Shown here piece after piece: positions 9,816 to 17,813 of a stretch of 20,699 bases of DNA (positions within the stretch are counted from its first letter, which is position 1; each line of letters begins with the position of its first letter). The translations under genes and the position numbers were made by a program. The notes under the pieces were generated by a model. That model saw only the letters and a program-made list of their open reading frames with translations, was not told the DNA's origin and did no database searches. This stretch comes from Citromicrobium sp. (lineage in GTDB: Bacteria > Pseudomonadota > Alphaproteobacteria > Sphingomonadales > Sphingomonadaceae), in contig QFNA01000018.1 in assembly GCA_003248395.1 (NCBI GenBank), positions 1 through 20,699 of the forward strand, in the 5' to 3' direction.

Positions 9816-11219
9816 ATGCTCAGGACAAGCTTGGCCACCGCTGCCGCATTACTCTTGGCCGGAACGGCCACCACAGCCATCGCCCAGGATGCGAACGGAC
9901 AGGGATTATCGATGCAGGAGGCGATCGACATCGCCGTCAAATCGAACCCCGAAATCCTGCAGGCGCAATTCAACAAGGAAGCCATCGAGTTCGAACGCAA
10001 GCAGGCGCAGGGGCTTTATGCTCCGCGCATCGGGCTGGAGGCCTCGGCAGGGGTCCGGCGACTGGAAAACAACACGCGCCGCACGCTCGGCATAGCCGAC
10101 GACGAGCTCTATCCGCTCGAAGCCGGGATCACGGGCGAATGGACGATGCTCGATTTCGGTCGCCGTCGCGGCGAACTGCTGCGCCAGGCGGCGCGCGTCG
10201 ATGGCGCATCGCTGCGCGTGCTGGAGCGATCGGAATTCGTCGCACTGCAGGTCGCAAGGCAGTATCTCGACGTGCTGTTGCAGCAGCGGGTCGCAGCTGC
10301 GGCGCAGGACAATGCGAGTTTCCACCAGGCACTCGTGGCCGATCTGGGCCAGGGCGTCGACCAGGGCTCGATCAGCATCGCGGATCGCCAGCAGGCGGAA
10401 GAGCGGCTTCAATCTGCGGTAGTACTGCAGGAGGAAGCGACGCAGGACCTGCAGAACGCGTATATTACATTGCGGCGGTTGACGGGGGTCGACGTCGGCG
10501 GGGCCGTCGTGCCGCCAAACCTCGCCTCGGCGATGCCGCCGAGCCTTGAATCGGCCATCGGGATGGCGCGGCTGCGCAATCCGCTGGTGCTGGAAGCGCA
10601 AGCCGATGTCGATGCGGCCAACGCGCTGGTCGGTTCGGTCGAAGGCGATCTCTGGCCCACTGTCGGGCTCGAGGTGCGCGGACGGATAGGCGAGGATATC
10701 GATGGCTTTGCAGGCGAAACCAACGATCTGATGGGCCGTGTCGTCCTGCGCTGGGATGTTTTCGACGGTGGCATCAATCGGGCCCGCGTGCAGGAGGCGA
10801 CGCGTCAGGCAAGTCTTGCCCGCTATGCGTTGCACCAGCGCCAGCGCGAAGCGGAAGAAGACGTCAGGCTGGCGTGGCAGGCGCTCGAAACGCAAGGCCG
10901 CGTCGTCCAGGCGCTCGAACGGCAGAGCCAGGTCAGTGACGACCTGCTGCTGTCCTATCGCAGCCAGTTCAATGTCGGGAGGCGCTCGTTGCTAGATGTG
11001 CTCGATGCGCAGAACACGCGGTTCAACACACAGGTGCGGTCCGAAACGGCGCGTTTTTCGCAATTGTTCGCGCAATACCAGACGCTGGCTGCGACGAACA
11101 AGTTCCTCGAAGCGCTGAGCATTTCGCCTGGCGCCGGAGCGGGTGCGAACGAGCGCGAACGGTTCGATTTCGGACCGCCCGTCCCGGCCGAACTGCAAGG
11201 CAGGACCTACCCTAACTGA
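9816..11219 (+). CDS. TolC-family outer-membrane channel of the type I secretion system (LapE/AggA-like)
   Basis: This 467-residue protein has a signal peptide (about 1-23, AIA before Q24) and two tandem outer-membrane efflux repeats, roughly residues 35-215 and 240-435, rich in long Ala/Gln/Glu coiled-coil helices. Family-typical elements are SMQEAIDIAVKSNPEI near the N-terminus, WTMLDFGRRRGEL in the first repeat, and RSLLDVLDAQNTRF near the end. Family length is 420-500 residues. In family terms it forms the trimeric outer-membrane exit duct that docks to an HlyD-type adaptor. A strong GAGGAGGG site (9802-9809) precedes the ATG. Its place between the adhesin and the ABC exporter argues that it is a dedicated LapE-type pore and not a drug-efflux TolC, though the sequence alone cannot exclude shared use. 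Confidence 0.92.
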   Translation: MLRTSLATAAALLLAGTATTAIAQDANGQGLSMQEAIDIAVKSNPEILQAQFNKEAIEFERKQAQGLYAPRIGLEASAGVRRLENNTRRTLGIADDELYPLEAGITGEWTMLDFGRRRGELLRQAARVDGASLRVLERSEFVALQVARQYLDVLLQQRVAAAAQDNASFHQALVADLGQGVDQGSISIADRQQAEERLQSAVVLQEEATQDLQNAYITLRRLTGVDVGGAVVPPNLASAMPPSLESAIGMARLRNPLVLEAQADVDAANALVGSVEGDLWPTVGLEVRGRIGEDIDGFAGETNDLMGRVVLRWDVFDGGINRARVQEATRQASLARYALHQRQREAEEDVRLAWQALETQGRVVQALERQSQVSDDLLLSYRSQFNVGRRSLLDVLDAQNTRFNTQVRSETARFSQLFAQYQTLAATNKFLEALSISPGAGAGANERERFDFGPPVPAELQGRTYPN

Positions 11220-11245
11220 CGGGTAGGCAAGGGGAGTTCATTCCG

Positions 11246-13387
11246 GTGTCGCAAGTGGAAGATTTGATCGAGGGAGAGGAAATCGACACGCTCGCATTGT
11301 GTGTCGCCGAGCTGGCCCGGCGTTACGGGCCGGCCTTCTCCGCCACCCTGCTCGATCAGCTACCACGCGATGCTCGCGGGCTGCTCCCTGCACACCAGGC
11401 GGGTGCGGCTCTCGAGTTGGCGGGGATCACCTTCGATCCGGTCGATCCCCGCCGCCTACCTTTCGGGAACGGGGCGCTTCCCGCGCTGGTGAAGCTGCAG
11501 GACGGCGGCTTTGTGCTGATGCTCGATGCGCGCGATGGCGATGTTCTGGTCTGGCGACCGGGAAGCGAAATCGAAAGCTGGGAGCGGTACGAGGACGTCG
11601 CACGAGATTACGCCGGCATGTTCTTCGCCGTTTCGGGCGACCCCGACAAGCTGCGCGAAAGCGAGGCACCCTGGCACGCCAAGGGACGCGGCCACTGGTT
11701 CTGGAGCGAGTTGCGCAAGGAACGGCGGGCCTTCACTCCCGTGCTGCTGGCTTCGCTGCTGATCAACCTGCTCGCGGTGGCATTGCCGCTATTCACGATG
11801 AACGTTTACGACCGGGTCATCCCGAACAAGGCGACCGAGACGCTCTGGGTGCTCGGCATCGGCGTCTTGCTTGCCTTCGCGCTCGAATTCGCGCTGCGCC
11901 GGGCGCGTACCGCGATCGTGGACCAGATAGCCCGGCGGCTCGATCTCAAGCTGTCACAAAAGATATTCAGCCGGTTGCTGGCTTCGCCGCTGCTCGAGCG
12001 CAAGGGCCACACCGGCTCGCTCGCCGCCCGCGTTTCCGAATTCGCCATGGTCAGGGATTTCTTCGCCTCGACCTCGGTCGTGCTGATGGTCGATGTCCTG
12101 TTCCTGTTCGTTTTCGTCGGAGTCATAGCGATCATCGCAGGCTGGCTGGCATTGATCCCGCTCGCCATCATCTGCGCGATGCTGGTGGCGGGATACATTT
12201 TGCAGCGCCGCGTGGTCGCCGCATCGCAGGACGCGCAGGCCGATTACGGACTGCAGCAGACGCTGCTGGTGGAATCGCTCACGGGGATCGAAACGCTCAA
12301 GAGCATGACCGGCGAGGGCGCGATGCTGTCGCGCTGGCACCGGCTGGCGGAGATCGGCAGCCATTCGCAGCAACGGCTGCGCGATATCAATTCCTATGCC
12401 GTCGGACTGGCGCAGACATTCCAGCAACTGTCGACCGTGGCCCTGGTGATCGGCGGGTATTATCTCTTCGCTGCCGGCGAAATCACGATGGGGGCGATTA
12501 TCGCGATCGTCATGCTGGCATCGCGTTCGCTGGCGCCGGCGGGACAGATTGCCTTCCTGCTTACGCGGGGGCGGCAGGCTCAGGAAACGCTCGACAGCAT
12601 AGAACGGATGTTTGCGGGCGAAGACGAGCGCAAACAGGGCGGCAGCCTGACGCTATCTGCCATTACCGCACCGGAAATACGGCTCGAAAACCTCTCGTTC
12701 GCATACCCGGAGAGCCCGCAGGCTGCGCTTGGGGATATCAACCTGACCATTCGCCCCGGAGAGAAGGTCGCCATCGTGGGGCGCGTGGCGTCGGGAAAAT
12801 CGACCCTTGGTCGGATTATTTGCGGACTCTATCCGCCGAGCGAGGGCGCGGTGACGATCAATGGCGTCGACAGCCGCCAGTTCCATCCGCAGCAATTGCG
12901 GGCAGCATTGCGGTTCGTCGGTCAGGATGCAGCGCTCTTTACCGGAACGGTGAAGGACAATCTCGCGCTGGGCCATCGGGGGCGAAACGATGATCGCTTG
13001 CTGGCGGCGATGCGGGCGACGGGGGCGGACGAGTTCCTGTCGCGCGACGCTGGCGGATTCGACCGCGCCGTCGGGGAAGATGGACGACAGCTTTCTGGCG
13101 GGCAACGCGCGTTTCTCGCATTGACCCGTGCCCTGGTGGAGCCCGCGGAGCTGCTGTTCCTGGACGAGCCCACAGGCGCGATGGACAGCCAGACCGAAAA
13201 GCTGTTCGTCGATCGACTCTCGCAGGCGATGACACCGCAGCAGACCCTGGTGATTGCCACGCACCGCCCGGCACTGTTCGCCATTTGCGACCGGCTGATC
13301 GTGATCGACCGCGGGCGGGTTGCGGCGGACGGTCCGGTGGATGACGTGCTGGCAAAGGCCGGCGCGGCGGGAAAGCTGGCGCAATGA
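11246..13387 (+). CDS. Type I secretion ABC exporter with C39-like N-terminal domain (LapB-like)
   Basis: This 713-residue fused permease/ATPase uses a GTG start preceded by AAGGGGAG (11229-11236, 9-nt spacing). Residues about 10-130 resemble the C39 peptidase-like domain found in exporters of large RTX adhesins. I see no catalytic Cys at its head, so it is probably a non-proteolytic substrate-docking domain. Several membrane helices lie at about 150-430. The ATPase domain (about 475-700) has Walker A GRVASGKST (512-520), signature LSGGQ (616-620) and Walker B LLFLDEP (D640, E641). The stop overlaps the hydrolase start as ATGA, so translation is probably coupled. The substrate is inferred to be the adjacent giant adhesin. 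Confidence 0.93.
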   Translation: MSQVEDLIEGEEIDTLALCVAELARRYGPAFSATLLDQLPRDARGLLPAHQAGAALELAGITFDPVDPRRLPFGNGALPALVKLQDGGFVLMLDARDGDVLVWRPGSEIESWERYEDVARDYAGMFFAVSGDPDKLRESEAPWHAKGRGHWFWSELRKERRAFTPVLLASLLINLLAVALPLFTMNVYDRVIPNKATETLWVLGIGVLLAFALEFALRRARTAIVDQIARRLDLKLSQKIFSRLLASPLLERKGHTGSLAARVSEFAMVRDFFASTSVVLMVDVLFLFVFVGVIAIIAGWLALIPLAIICAMLVAGYILQRRVVAASQDAQADYGLQQTLLVESLTGIETLKSMTGEGAMLSRWHRLAEIGSHSQQRLRDINSYAVGLAQTFQQLSTVALVIGGYYLFAAGEITMGAIIAIVMLASRSLAPAGQIAFLLTRGRQAQETLDSIERMFAGEDERKQGGSLTLSAITAPEIRLENLSFAYPESPQAALGDINLTIRPGEKVAIVGRVASGKSTLGRIICGLYPPSEGAVTINGVDSRQFHPQQLRAALRFVGQDAALFTGTVKDNLALGHRGRNDDRLLAAMRATGADEFLSRDAGGFDRAVGEDGRQLSGGQRAFLALTRALVEPAELLFLDEPTGAMDSQTEKLFVDRLSQAMTPQQTLVIATHRPALFAICDRLIVIDRGRVAADGPVDDVLAKAGAAGKLAQ

Positions 13388-14406
13388 TCGGCGAGAATCT
13401 CTTTGTCGGCGCATCGCGCGCGATCGGCCTGACAGCATTGCTGGCGACGTCGCTCTTGCTCGGGACGTCGGCCGTGCCGTCGCCCAAGCCGAAGGCGATC
13501 GAGCCGACGTCGGTCAAACTCGACCGCGCACTCGAACTGGCCATCACCGATATGTCGACCGGCAGCGACCAGGCGCTGGTCGTGGCCGGCGAAAGCGCGG
13601 AAGAACGCAACGCTGCAATTCCGCTGGCGGGTCTGGCGCTTGCCTCCCCGCAGCCGCTTGCCGCGATTCCGACGGGGTCCAAATATTTCGGTGCGGCCGA
13701 GAAGTGTCTTGCGCAGGCCATCTATTACGAGGCTGCGCTGGAACCCGAACTGGGGCAGCGGGCGGTCGCCCAGGTGGTGCTCAATCGTGTGCGCCATCCT
13801 GCCTATCCGAACAGCGTGTGCGGAGTGGTCTATGAAGGATCGAACCGCCGCGTCTGCCAGTTCAGCTTTACCTGCGACGGTTCGTTGTTGCGCACGCCGG
13901 CGCGCTCGCACTGGAACCGCGCGATGCGCCTCGCGGGCGAGGCGCTTTCAGGCTCGCAAGTGGCCGAAGTGGGCACGGCGACGCATTATCATGCCGATTA
14001 CGTCGTGCCGCGCTGGGCCTATACCTTGGGGAAGATCACGCAGTTGGGACGTCACATCTTTTATCGTTTCCCCGGAAATGCCGGCAATCCGCGCGCATTC
14101 TATCGCAACTGGGCTGGGGCGGAGCATCTGCCACTCGTGAATTACGACCTTTTACGACTGAAGCTCGCGGCAAATGGCGAAGATGAGGATTCGCTGCCCG
14201 AAGCGGTGGCGGGCTTCGTGCCCGGCACGACTGTCGTCAGCGATGTAAAGGACCGGCACGCGGCGAACGATGTCGGCGGCCGGCTCGACACGACCAAGGA
14301 ATGGCGCCTGTCGATACCCGATCCGACCGAAGCCAGCAGCGGATATCAGGCAACGTTGAAGGGGCAGAACGAAACGATCTCGCCAAACGCGGAGTCACTG
14401 CCGTGA
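13384..14406 (+). CDS. SleB-family cell-wall hydrolase inside the secretion operon
   Basis: This 340-residue protein has a hydrophobic N-terminal segment (about 12-30), either a signal peptide or a membrane anchor. A Hydrolase_2/SleB domain covers about residues 103-230. Visible family features are KCLAQAIYYEA (E116 is the likely catalytic Glu), AVAQVVLNRVRHPAYP, VCQFSFTCDG and ATHYHADYV. The roughly 110-residue C-terminal extension is not recognised. SleB-type enzymes cleave peptidoglycan glycan strands, and in Gram-negative non-sporulating bacteria they act in wall remodelling. Its ATG overlaps the exporter stop (ATGA) and its TGA overlaps the start of the HlyD gene (GTGA). GGGAAAG (13369-13375) is the ribosome site. 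This tight position between two structural genes of the exporter suggests that it opens the wall for assembly of the trans-envelope duct. That role is inference. Confidence 0.88.
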   Translation: MIGENLFVGASRAIGLTALLATSLLLGTSAVPSPKPKAIEPTSVKLDRALELAITDMSTGSDQALVVAGESAEERNAAIPLAGLALASPQPLAAIPTGSKYFGAAEKCLAQAIYYEAALEPELGQRAVAQVVLNRVRHPAYPNSVCGVVYEGSNRRVCQFSFTCDGSLLRTPARSHWNRAMRLAGEALSGSQVAEVGTATHYHADYVVPRWAYTLGKITQLGRHIFYRFPGNAGNPRAFYRNWAGAEHLPLVNYDLLRLKLAANGEDEDSLPEAVAGFVPGTTVVSDVKDRHAANDVGGRLDTTKEWRLSIPDPTEASSGYQATLKGQNETISPNAESLP

Positions 14407-15671
14407 TCCCCCAGGTCGAGCGATTCCGCCGCATGGATGCGCCCCACCGCCTGATCGCAATTGCAGCAATCGGTCTGTTGCTGCTGGGCATCTGGGCGGC
14501 CTTCGCCGAGGTCGACCAGATCACGCGGGGGACCGGCAAGGTGATCCCGTCGAGCAAGGCGCAGCTCGTCCAACCGGCAGAACCGGCAGTGATTTCGGAA
14601 ATTCTCGTGCGTGGCGGGCAACGGGTATCGCGCGGCGATATCCTGGTCCGGCTCGACGATGCGCAGTCATCGTCCGAGCTTGGCCAGCTCGAAGAGGAGA
14701 ACAAGCGGCTCGCGGCGAGGGCGCAGCGGCTCGAAAGCGAGGCGGGCGGGGGCAGTTCCGGCTGCGGTGCCGGAACGCTTTGCGCAGAAGAACGCCGTCT
14801 GCAGCAGGCGCGCACGGCGACGGCACGCGCCCGCGAAAGCGCGCTTGCATCGGCGATCGAACAGCGCCGCCGCGACCTGCAGGAAGCGCAGGCAACGGTA
14901 TCATCGCTGGGGAACAGCGTGCGTCTGGCCCGCGAGCAGGTCGAAATGCTCGAACCGCTGGCCCGGCAGAGCATCGTTCCGCAAACCGAACTGCTGCAGG
15001 CGCAGCGCGACCTGGTCGATACGCAAGGGCGCCTCTCGGCTGCTCGACAGGCGGTGGGGCGTTCGTCTGCCGCGATCCGTCAGGCGCAGGCCGACCTCAG
15101 CCAGGCGCGCCTGGATTTTCGGCAACAGGCGCTGGCAGAGCGCAGCGAGGTGACGACCAAGCTGGCCGTGAACGAGGAAAGCCTCCGCGGCGCCGAGGCA
15201 CGCCAGCAACGCAACGAGTTGCGCGCGCCGGCCGACGGCATCGTCAACGACGTGCAGATCACGACCGTCGGCGGCTTCGTGAACGCCGGCGAGAAGATCA
15301 TGCAGATCGTGCCTGTGGGCGAGAAGCTGCTGGTCGAGGCGCGGATTGCTCCGAAAGACCGGGCCTTCATCAAGGTCGGCGACCGTGCGAATGTAAAGGT
15401 CACGGCCTATGATTTTTCGATTTACGGTGGGCTGACCGGTCGGGTGCAGCAGGTTTCAGCCGACAGCATCTATGACGAGATCGAGCGTGAGGCGTATTAC
15501 ACCGTGGTGATCGAGACCGACAGCGCATTCATTGCCAAGGACGGCGCCCAGTTGCCGATCGTGCCGGGCATGGTGTGCGATGTCGAGATCCTGACCGGTC
15601 GGCGAAGCATCCTGAGCTATCTGTTCAAGCCGGTAAACAAGGCTCTCGCCCGGGCGTTAACCGAACGCTGA
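14403..15671 (+). CDS. HlyD-family membrane fusion protein of the type I secretion system (LapC-like)
   Basis: I chose the GTG at 14403, which gives 422 residues. It follows GGAG (14391-14394) at 8 nt and overlaps the upstream stop as GTGA. An earlier in-frame start at 14301 would lie deep inside the hydrolase gene and would add a non-family leader. ATG 14433 is an alternative start. One inner-membrane helix lies at about residues 17-36, followed by half of a lipoyl-like motif (VISEILVRGGQRVSRGDIL), long coiled coils (about 90-290), the second lipoyl half (ELRAPADGIVNDV) and a beta-barrel domain. The end KPVNKALARAL is typical of the family. C121 and C127 lie in a Gly-rich turn within the hairpin. 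The protein links the ABC exporter to the TolC-like channel. Confidence 0.93.
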   Translation: MIPQVERFRRMDAPHRLIAIAAIGLLLLGIWAAFAEVDQITRGTGKVIPSSKAQLVQPAEPAVISEILVRGGQRVSRGDILVRLDDAQSSSELGQLEEENKRLAARAQRLESEAGGGSSGCGAGTLCAEERRLQQARTATARARESALASAIEQRRRDLQEAQATVSSLGNSVRLAREQVEMLEPLARQSIVPQTELLQAQRDLVDTQGRLSAARQAVGRSSAAIRQAQADLSQARLDFRQQALAERSEVTTKLAVNEESLRGAEARQQRNELRAPADGIVNDVQITTVGGFVNAGEKIMQIVPVGEKLLVEARIAPKDRAFIKVGDRANVKVTAYDFSIYGGLTGRVQQVSADSIYDEIEREAYYTVVIETDSAFIAKDGAQLPIVPGMVCDVEILTGRRSILSYLFKPVNKALARALTER

Positions 15672-15679
15672 AGCCCGGG
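15649..15679. terminator. Weak hairpin between convergent genes
   Basis: A GCGTT/AACGC stem (15654-15658 with 15664-15668) lies inside outer CCCGGG copies (15649-15654 and 15674-15679). It spans the end of the HlyD gene and most of the 16-nt gap to the convergent LapG-like gene. There is no T-tract, so termination is only possible. Confidence 0.3.
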
Positions 15680-15687
15680 GAGATGGC

Positions 15688-16644
15688 TCAGGGCGCGTAG
15701 CCGTGGAGCCAGGACTTGTCCTCGCTGAAGCTGAGAACGGGGCGATAGTCGAAAGCGCTTCCGGCATCGAGGACGCTGTCGGTCGCGTTGTCGAGCATGC
15801 GAAAGCCCGAGTCGGTTCGCACCACGAGCACGGCATGATCGGCGCGCCTGACGAGATCGCGGGCAATCGTGAGATACATGTCGTGGCGGGGAATCCCGGC
15901 GGCTGCCAGAAGATGCATCTTGAGCAGCGCGTAATCTTCGCAATCGCCCTTGCCGAGAGCCAGCGTTTGGCGGGGACCGGCCCAATGGTCCGCACGGCCG
16001 AAAAGTTCGCGGTCTTCGGTATAGGCAATGCGGTCGTTGACCCAGCGATTGACGGCACCAAGTTTGGCTTCAGGGTCGGCACCGTCCGAGGCCAGGTGAG
16101 CGAGGGCGGCAGGCATGCCGGGCCGATCCTGGCGGACGCGCTGCCAGTCTGCATCGAAGAAGGTGCGGGAAATCGCTATGCGGCGACTGCCGAGAAAATC
16201 GTCATTGCCTGAACCGAGGACCGATGGCGAGGCGGCAGCATTGGGCAGTGCAAGATTAAGGGTGCCGAACGTCGGTGCTGTGCAATCACGGCTGGCAACA
16301 GATGGCGCGGCTGCAGGTTCGAGGGGCCGGAACCGGGGCTGCGCATCCGGTGGCGGGGCACCGGGCAGGAGCGGTCCAAAACTGCCGCGAGCAGATTGCT
16401 TCGAACGTATCGATTCGAGCGCGCTGGCAGCGCCGCCCAATATTGCCGATGCCTTGGATGTGGGCGGTTCTGCAAGCCGCACGGGGGCGATCGGGCAGGT
16501 GACGCCGAGCGCTGCGGCGGCAGCACCCGGCATGGCGAAGGCGGCGGCCTGCGCGTGGACGACGGACGGCACGGTCGCAAAGCCCAGGCCGGCAGCCAGG
16601 GCGAATGCAATGCGCGACGTCGCTGTAAGGTTTGGTCCAGCCAT
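15688..16644 (-). CDS. LapG-like periplasmic transglutaminase-fold cysteine protease
   Basis: This 318-residue secreted protein has a signal peptide (about 12-31, VVHA-Q). A low-complexity Ala/Pro-rich region of about 110 residues follows. The C-terminal bacterial transglutaminase-like cysteine proteinase domain (about 150-318) shows GKGDCEDYA (C235), ADHAVLVV (H270) and FRMLDN (D285), a complete Cys-His-Asp triad in family order and spacing. In Pseudomonas, LapG cuts the giant adhesin LapA near its N-terminus at a di-alanine site and releases biofilm cells when c-di-GMP falls. Here the gene is convergent with the adhesin exporter operon and ends 16 nt from it, so the same pairing is likely. 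No strong ribosome site precedes the ATG and no other in-frame start was found upstream. Family assignment is firm; the substrate is inferred. Confidence 0.88.
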   Translation of the reverse strand: MAGPNLTATSRIAFALAAGLGFATVPSVVHAQAAAFAMPGAAAAALGVTCPIAPVRLAEPPTSKASAILGGAASALESIRSKQSARGSFGPLLPGAPPPDAQPRFRPLEPAAAPSVASRDCTAPTFGTLNLALPNAAASPSVLGSGNDDFLGSRRIAISRTFFDADWQRVRQDRPGMPAALAHLASDGADPEAKLGAVNRWVNDRIAYTEDRELFGRADHWAGPRQTLALGKGDCEDYALLKMHLLAAAGIPRHDMYLTIARDLVRRADHAVLVVRTDSGFRMLDNATDSVLDAGSAFDYRPVLSFSEDKSWLHGYAP

Positions 16645-16750
16645 GCCGCGGTGGATAGTGCCGGGCGGTCAAGGGCAGGTTCCCGCGTTTGGTTAACGCG
16701 CCGTCCATCTTTGCGCGCAGGCGCGGTCAGCCGCTGCGTGAGGAGTCGAA

Positions 16751-16781
16751 AAGAAAAGGGCGGCGCCTTGCGGCGCCGCCC
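16751..16781 (-). terminator. Rho-independent terminator of rplJL
   Basis: A perfect 10-bp stem, GGGCGGCGCC with GGCGCCGCCC (16758-16767 and 16772-16781), has a 4-nt loop. On the minus strand it is followed by a T-rich run (16751-16757). Confidence 0.88.
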
Positions 16782-16786
16782 CATGT

Positions 16787-16839
16787 GATCTCGCGAAACG
16801 AGATCGAAGCGTAAGCGCCCTTTCGGGCTCGATGCTTAC
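16787..16839 (-). other. Two extra stem-loops between the rplL stop and its terminator
   Basis: The first stem pairs 16811-16816 (GTAAGC) with 16834-16839 (GCTTAC). Its inner GCCC/GGGC stem is capped, on the RNA strand, by a GAAA tetraloop, and the outer stem overlaps the rplL stop codon. The second stem pairs GATCTCG (16787-16793) with CGAGATC (16799-16805). Together with the terminator they make a structured 3' end, perhaps a barrier to RNA decay. Confidence 0.55.
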
Positions 16840-17216
16840 TTGAGTTCGACGGTACCGCCGGCTGCTTCGATCTTGCCCTTGATTTCTTCGGCTTCCGCCT
16901 TGTTGACGCCTTCCTTGAGCGGCTTCGGCGCGCCTTCGACGAGGGCCTTGGCTTCGGTCAGGCCCAGGCCGGTGATGGCACGGACTTCCTTGATGACCTG
17001 GATCTTCTTGCCACCGTCGCCGGTCAGGACGACATCGAATTCGTCCTTTTCTTCGGCTGCGGCACCACCGTCGCCACCGCCAGCAGCGGGGCCGGCAACA
17101 GCAACAGCAGCGGCGGCGCTGACGCCCCACTCTTCTTCCAGTGCCGTGGCAAGCTCAGCGGCTTCCATGACAGTCAGTTTCGACAGTTCTTCAACAAGCT
17201 TGGCGATATCGGCCAT
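16836..17216 (-). CDS. rplL: 50S ribosomal protein L7/L12
   Basis: This is a 126-residue protein of normal family length. It has an N-terminal dimerisation helix region (MADIAKLVEELSKL, about 1-32), an Ala/Gly-rich hinge (about 33-53) and a C-terminal factor-binding domain (EFDVVLTGDGGKKIQVIKEV, then GLGLTEAKALVEGAP). It forms the mobile stalk that recruits translation GTPases. GGAGTG lies 8 nt before the ATG. It is 81 nt downstream of rplJ and is followed by a strong terminator, which makes rplJL a two-gene unit here. Confidence 0.98.
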   Translation of the reverse strand: MADIAKLVEELSKLTVMEAAELATALEEEWGVSAAAAVAVAGPAAGGGDGGAAAEEKDEFDVVLTGDGGKKIQVIKEVRAITGLGLTEAKALVEGAPKPLKEGVNKAEAEEIKGKIEAAGGTVELK

Positions 17217-17297
17217 GATGTTTCACTCCAAAATAATAGGCCGGGGCGAGGTTGGAAAATGCCCCGATGAATATGTGTTCTGTGCGAGAACCAGCTC

Positions 17298-17813
17298 TTA
17301 CGCGGCTTCCTTGGCGCCATAGGCACCGAAGACACGAGCGAGCTTGGCTGCGGGTGCGTTGACGACCTGGGCAATCTTGGTTGCCGGGGCGTTGACGAGA
17401 CCCACGATCTTGCCACGCAGTTCGTCGAGGCTCGGCATCGAGGCGAGTGCCTTGACCCCAGCTTCGTCGAGCTTTGTTGCGCCCATCGAACCGCCGACGA
17501 TTTCAAGCTTGTCGGTAGTCTTGGCGAACTCCACCACAGCCTTGGCCGCGGCAACCGGATCCTCGGAATAGCCGAGGGCGGTCGGACCAGTCAGGAATTC
17601 GTCGATTCCTGCATAGTCGGTGTCCTTCAGGGCGAGCTTGGCGAGACGGTTCTTCGCAACCTTGTAGGACGCACCGGCTTCACGCATCTTCGTACGCAGT
17701 TCGGTCGACTGGGCGACCGACAGGCCCAGGTTGCGGGTCACGACGACCACGCCAGCCTGGTTGAAGACTTCGTTGAGCTGGGCGACCGCATCGGTTTTCT
17801 GCGAACGATCCAT
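17298..17813 (-). CDS. rplJ: 50S ribosomal protein L10
   Basis: This is a 171-residue protein starting MDRSQKTDAV. The start at 17813 is preceded by AAGGAG at 6 nt. A TTG five codons earlier keeps the frame open but destroys that spacing. Family features include VTRNLGLSVAQ, the KNRLAKLAL helix and FLTGPTALGYS. The C-terminal helical region, with its repeated VNAPATK/VNAPAAK segments, is where L7/L12 dimers bind. L10 anchors the ribosomal stalk to 23S rRNA and represses its own mRNA in the known systems. Confidence 0.98.
   Translation of the reverse strand: MDRSQKTDAVAQLNEVFNQAGVVVVTRNLGLSVAQSTELRTKMREAGASYKVAKNRLAKLALKDTDYAGIDEFLTGPTALGYSEDPVAAAKAVVEFAKTTDKLEIVGGSMGATKLDEAGVKALASMPSLDELRGKIVGLVNAPATKIAQVVNAPAAKLARVFGAYGAKEAA

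Noticed and set aside
11299..12993. 564-codon frame overlapping the ABC exporter in another frame
   Set aside because: The exporter frame carries all ABC motifs; this one reads as Arg/Ala-rich noise.
14301..14402. Longer N-terminus for the HlyD protein from 14301
   Set aside because: It would overlap the hydrolase gene by about 100 bp and add a non-family leader; GTG 14403 has a ribosome site and a GTGA overlap.
16645..16750. Promoter for the LapG-like gene
   Set aside because: A TTGACC occurs on the minus strand about 20-30 nt before the ATG, but no -10 lies at a workable distance.
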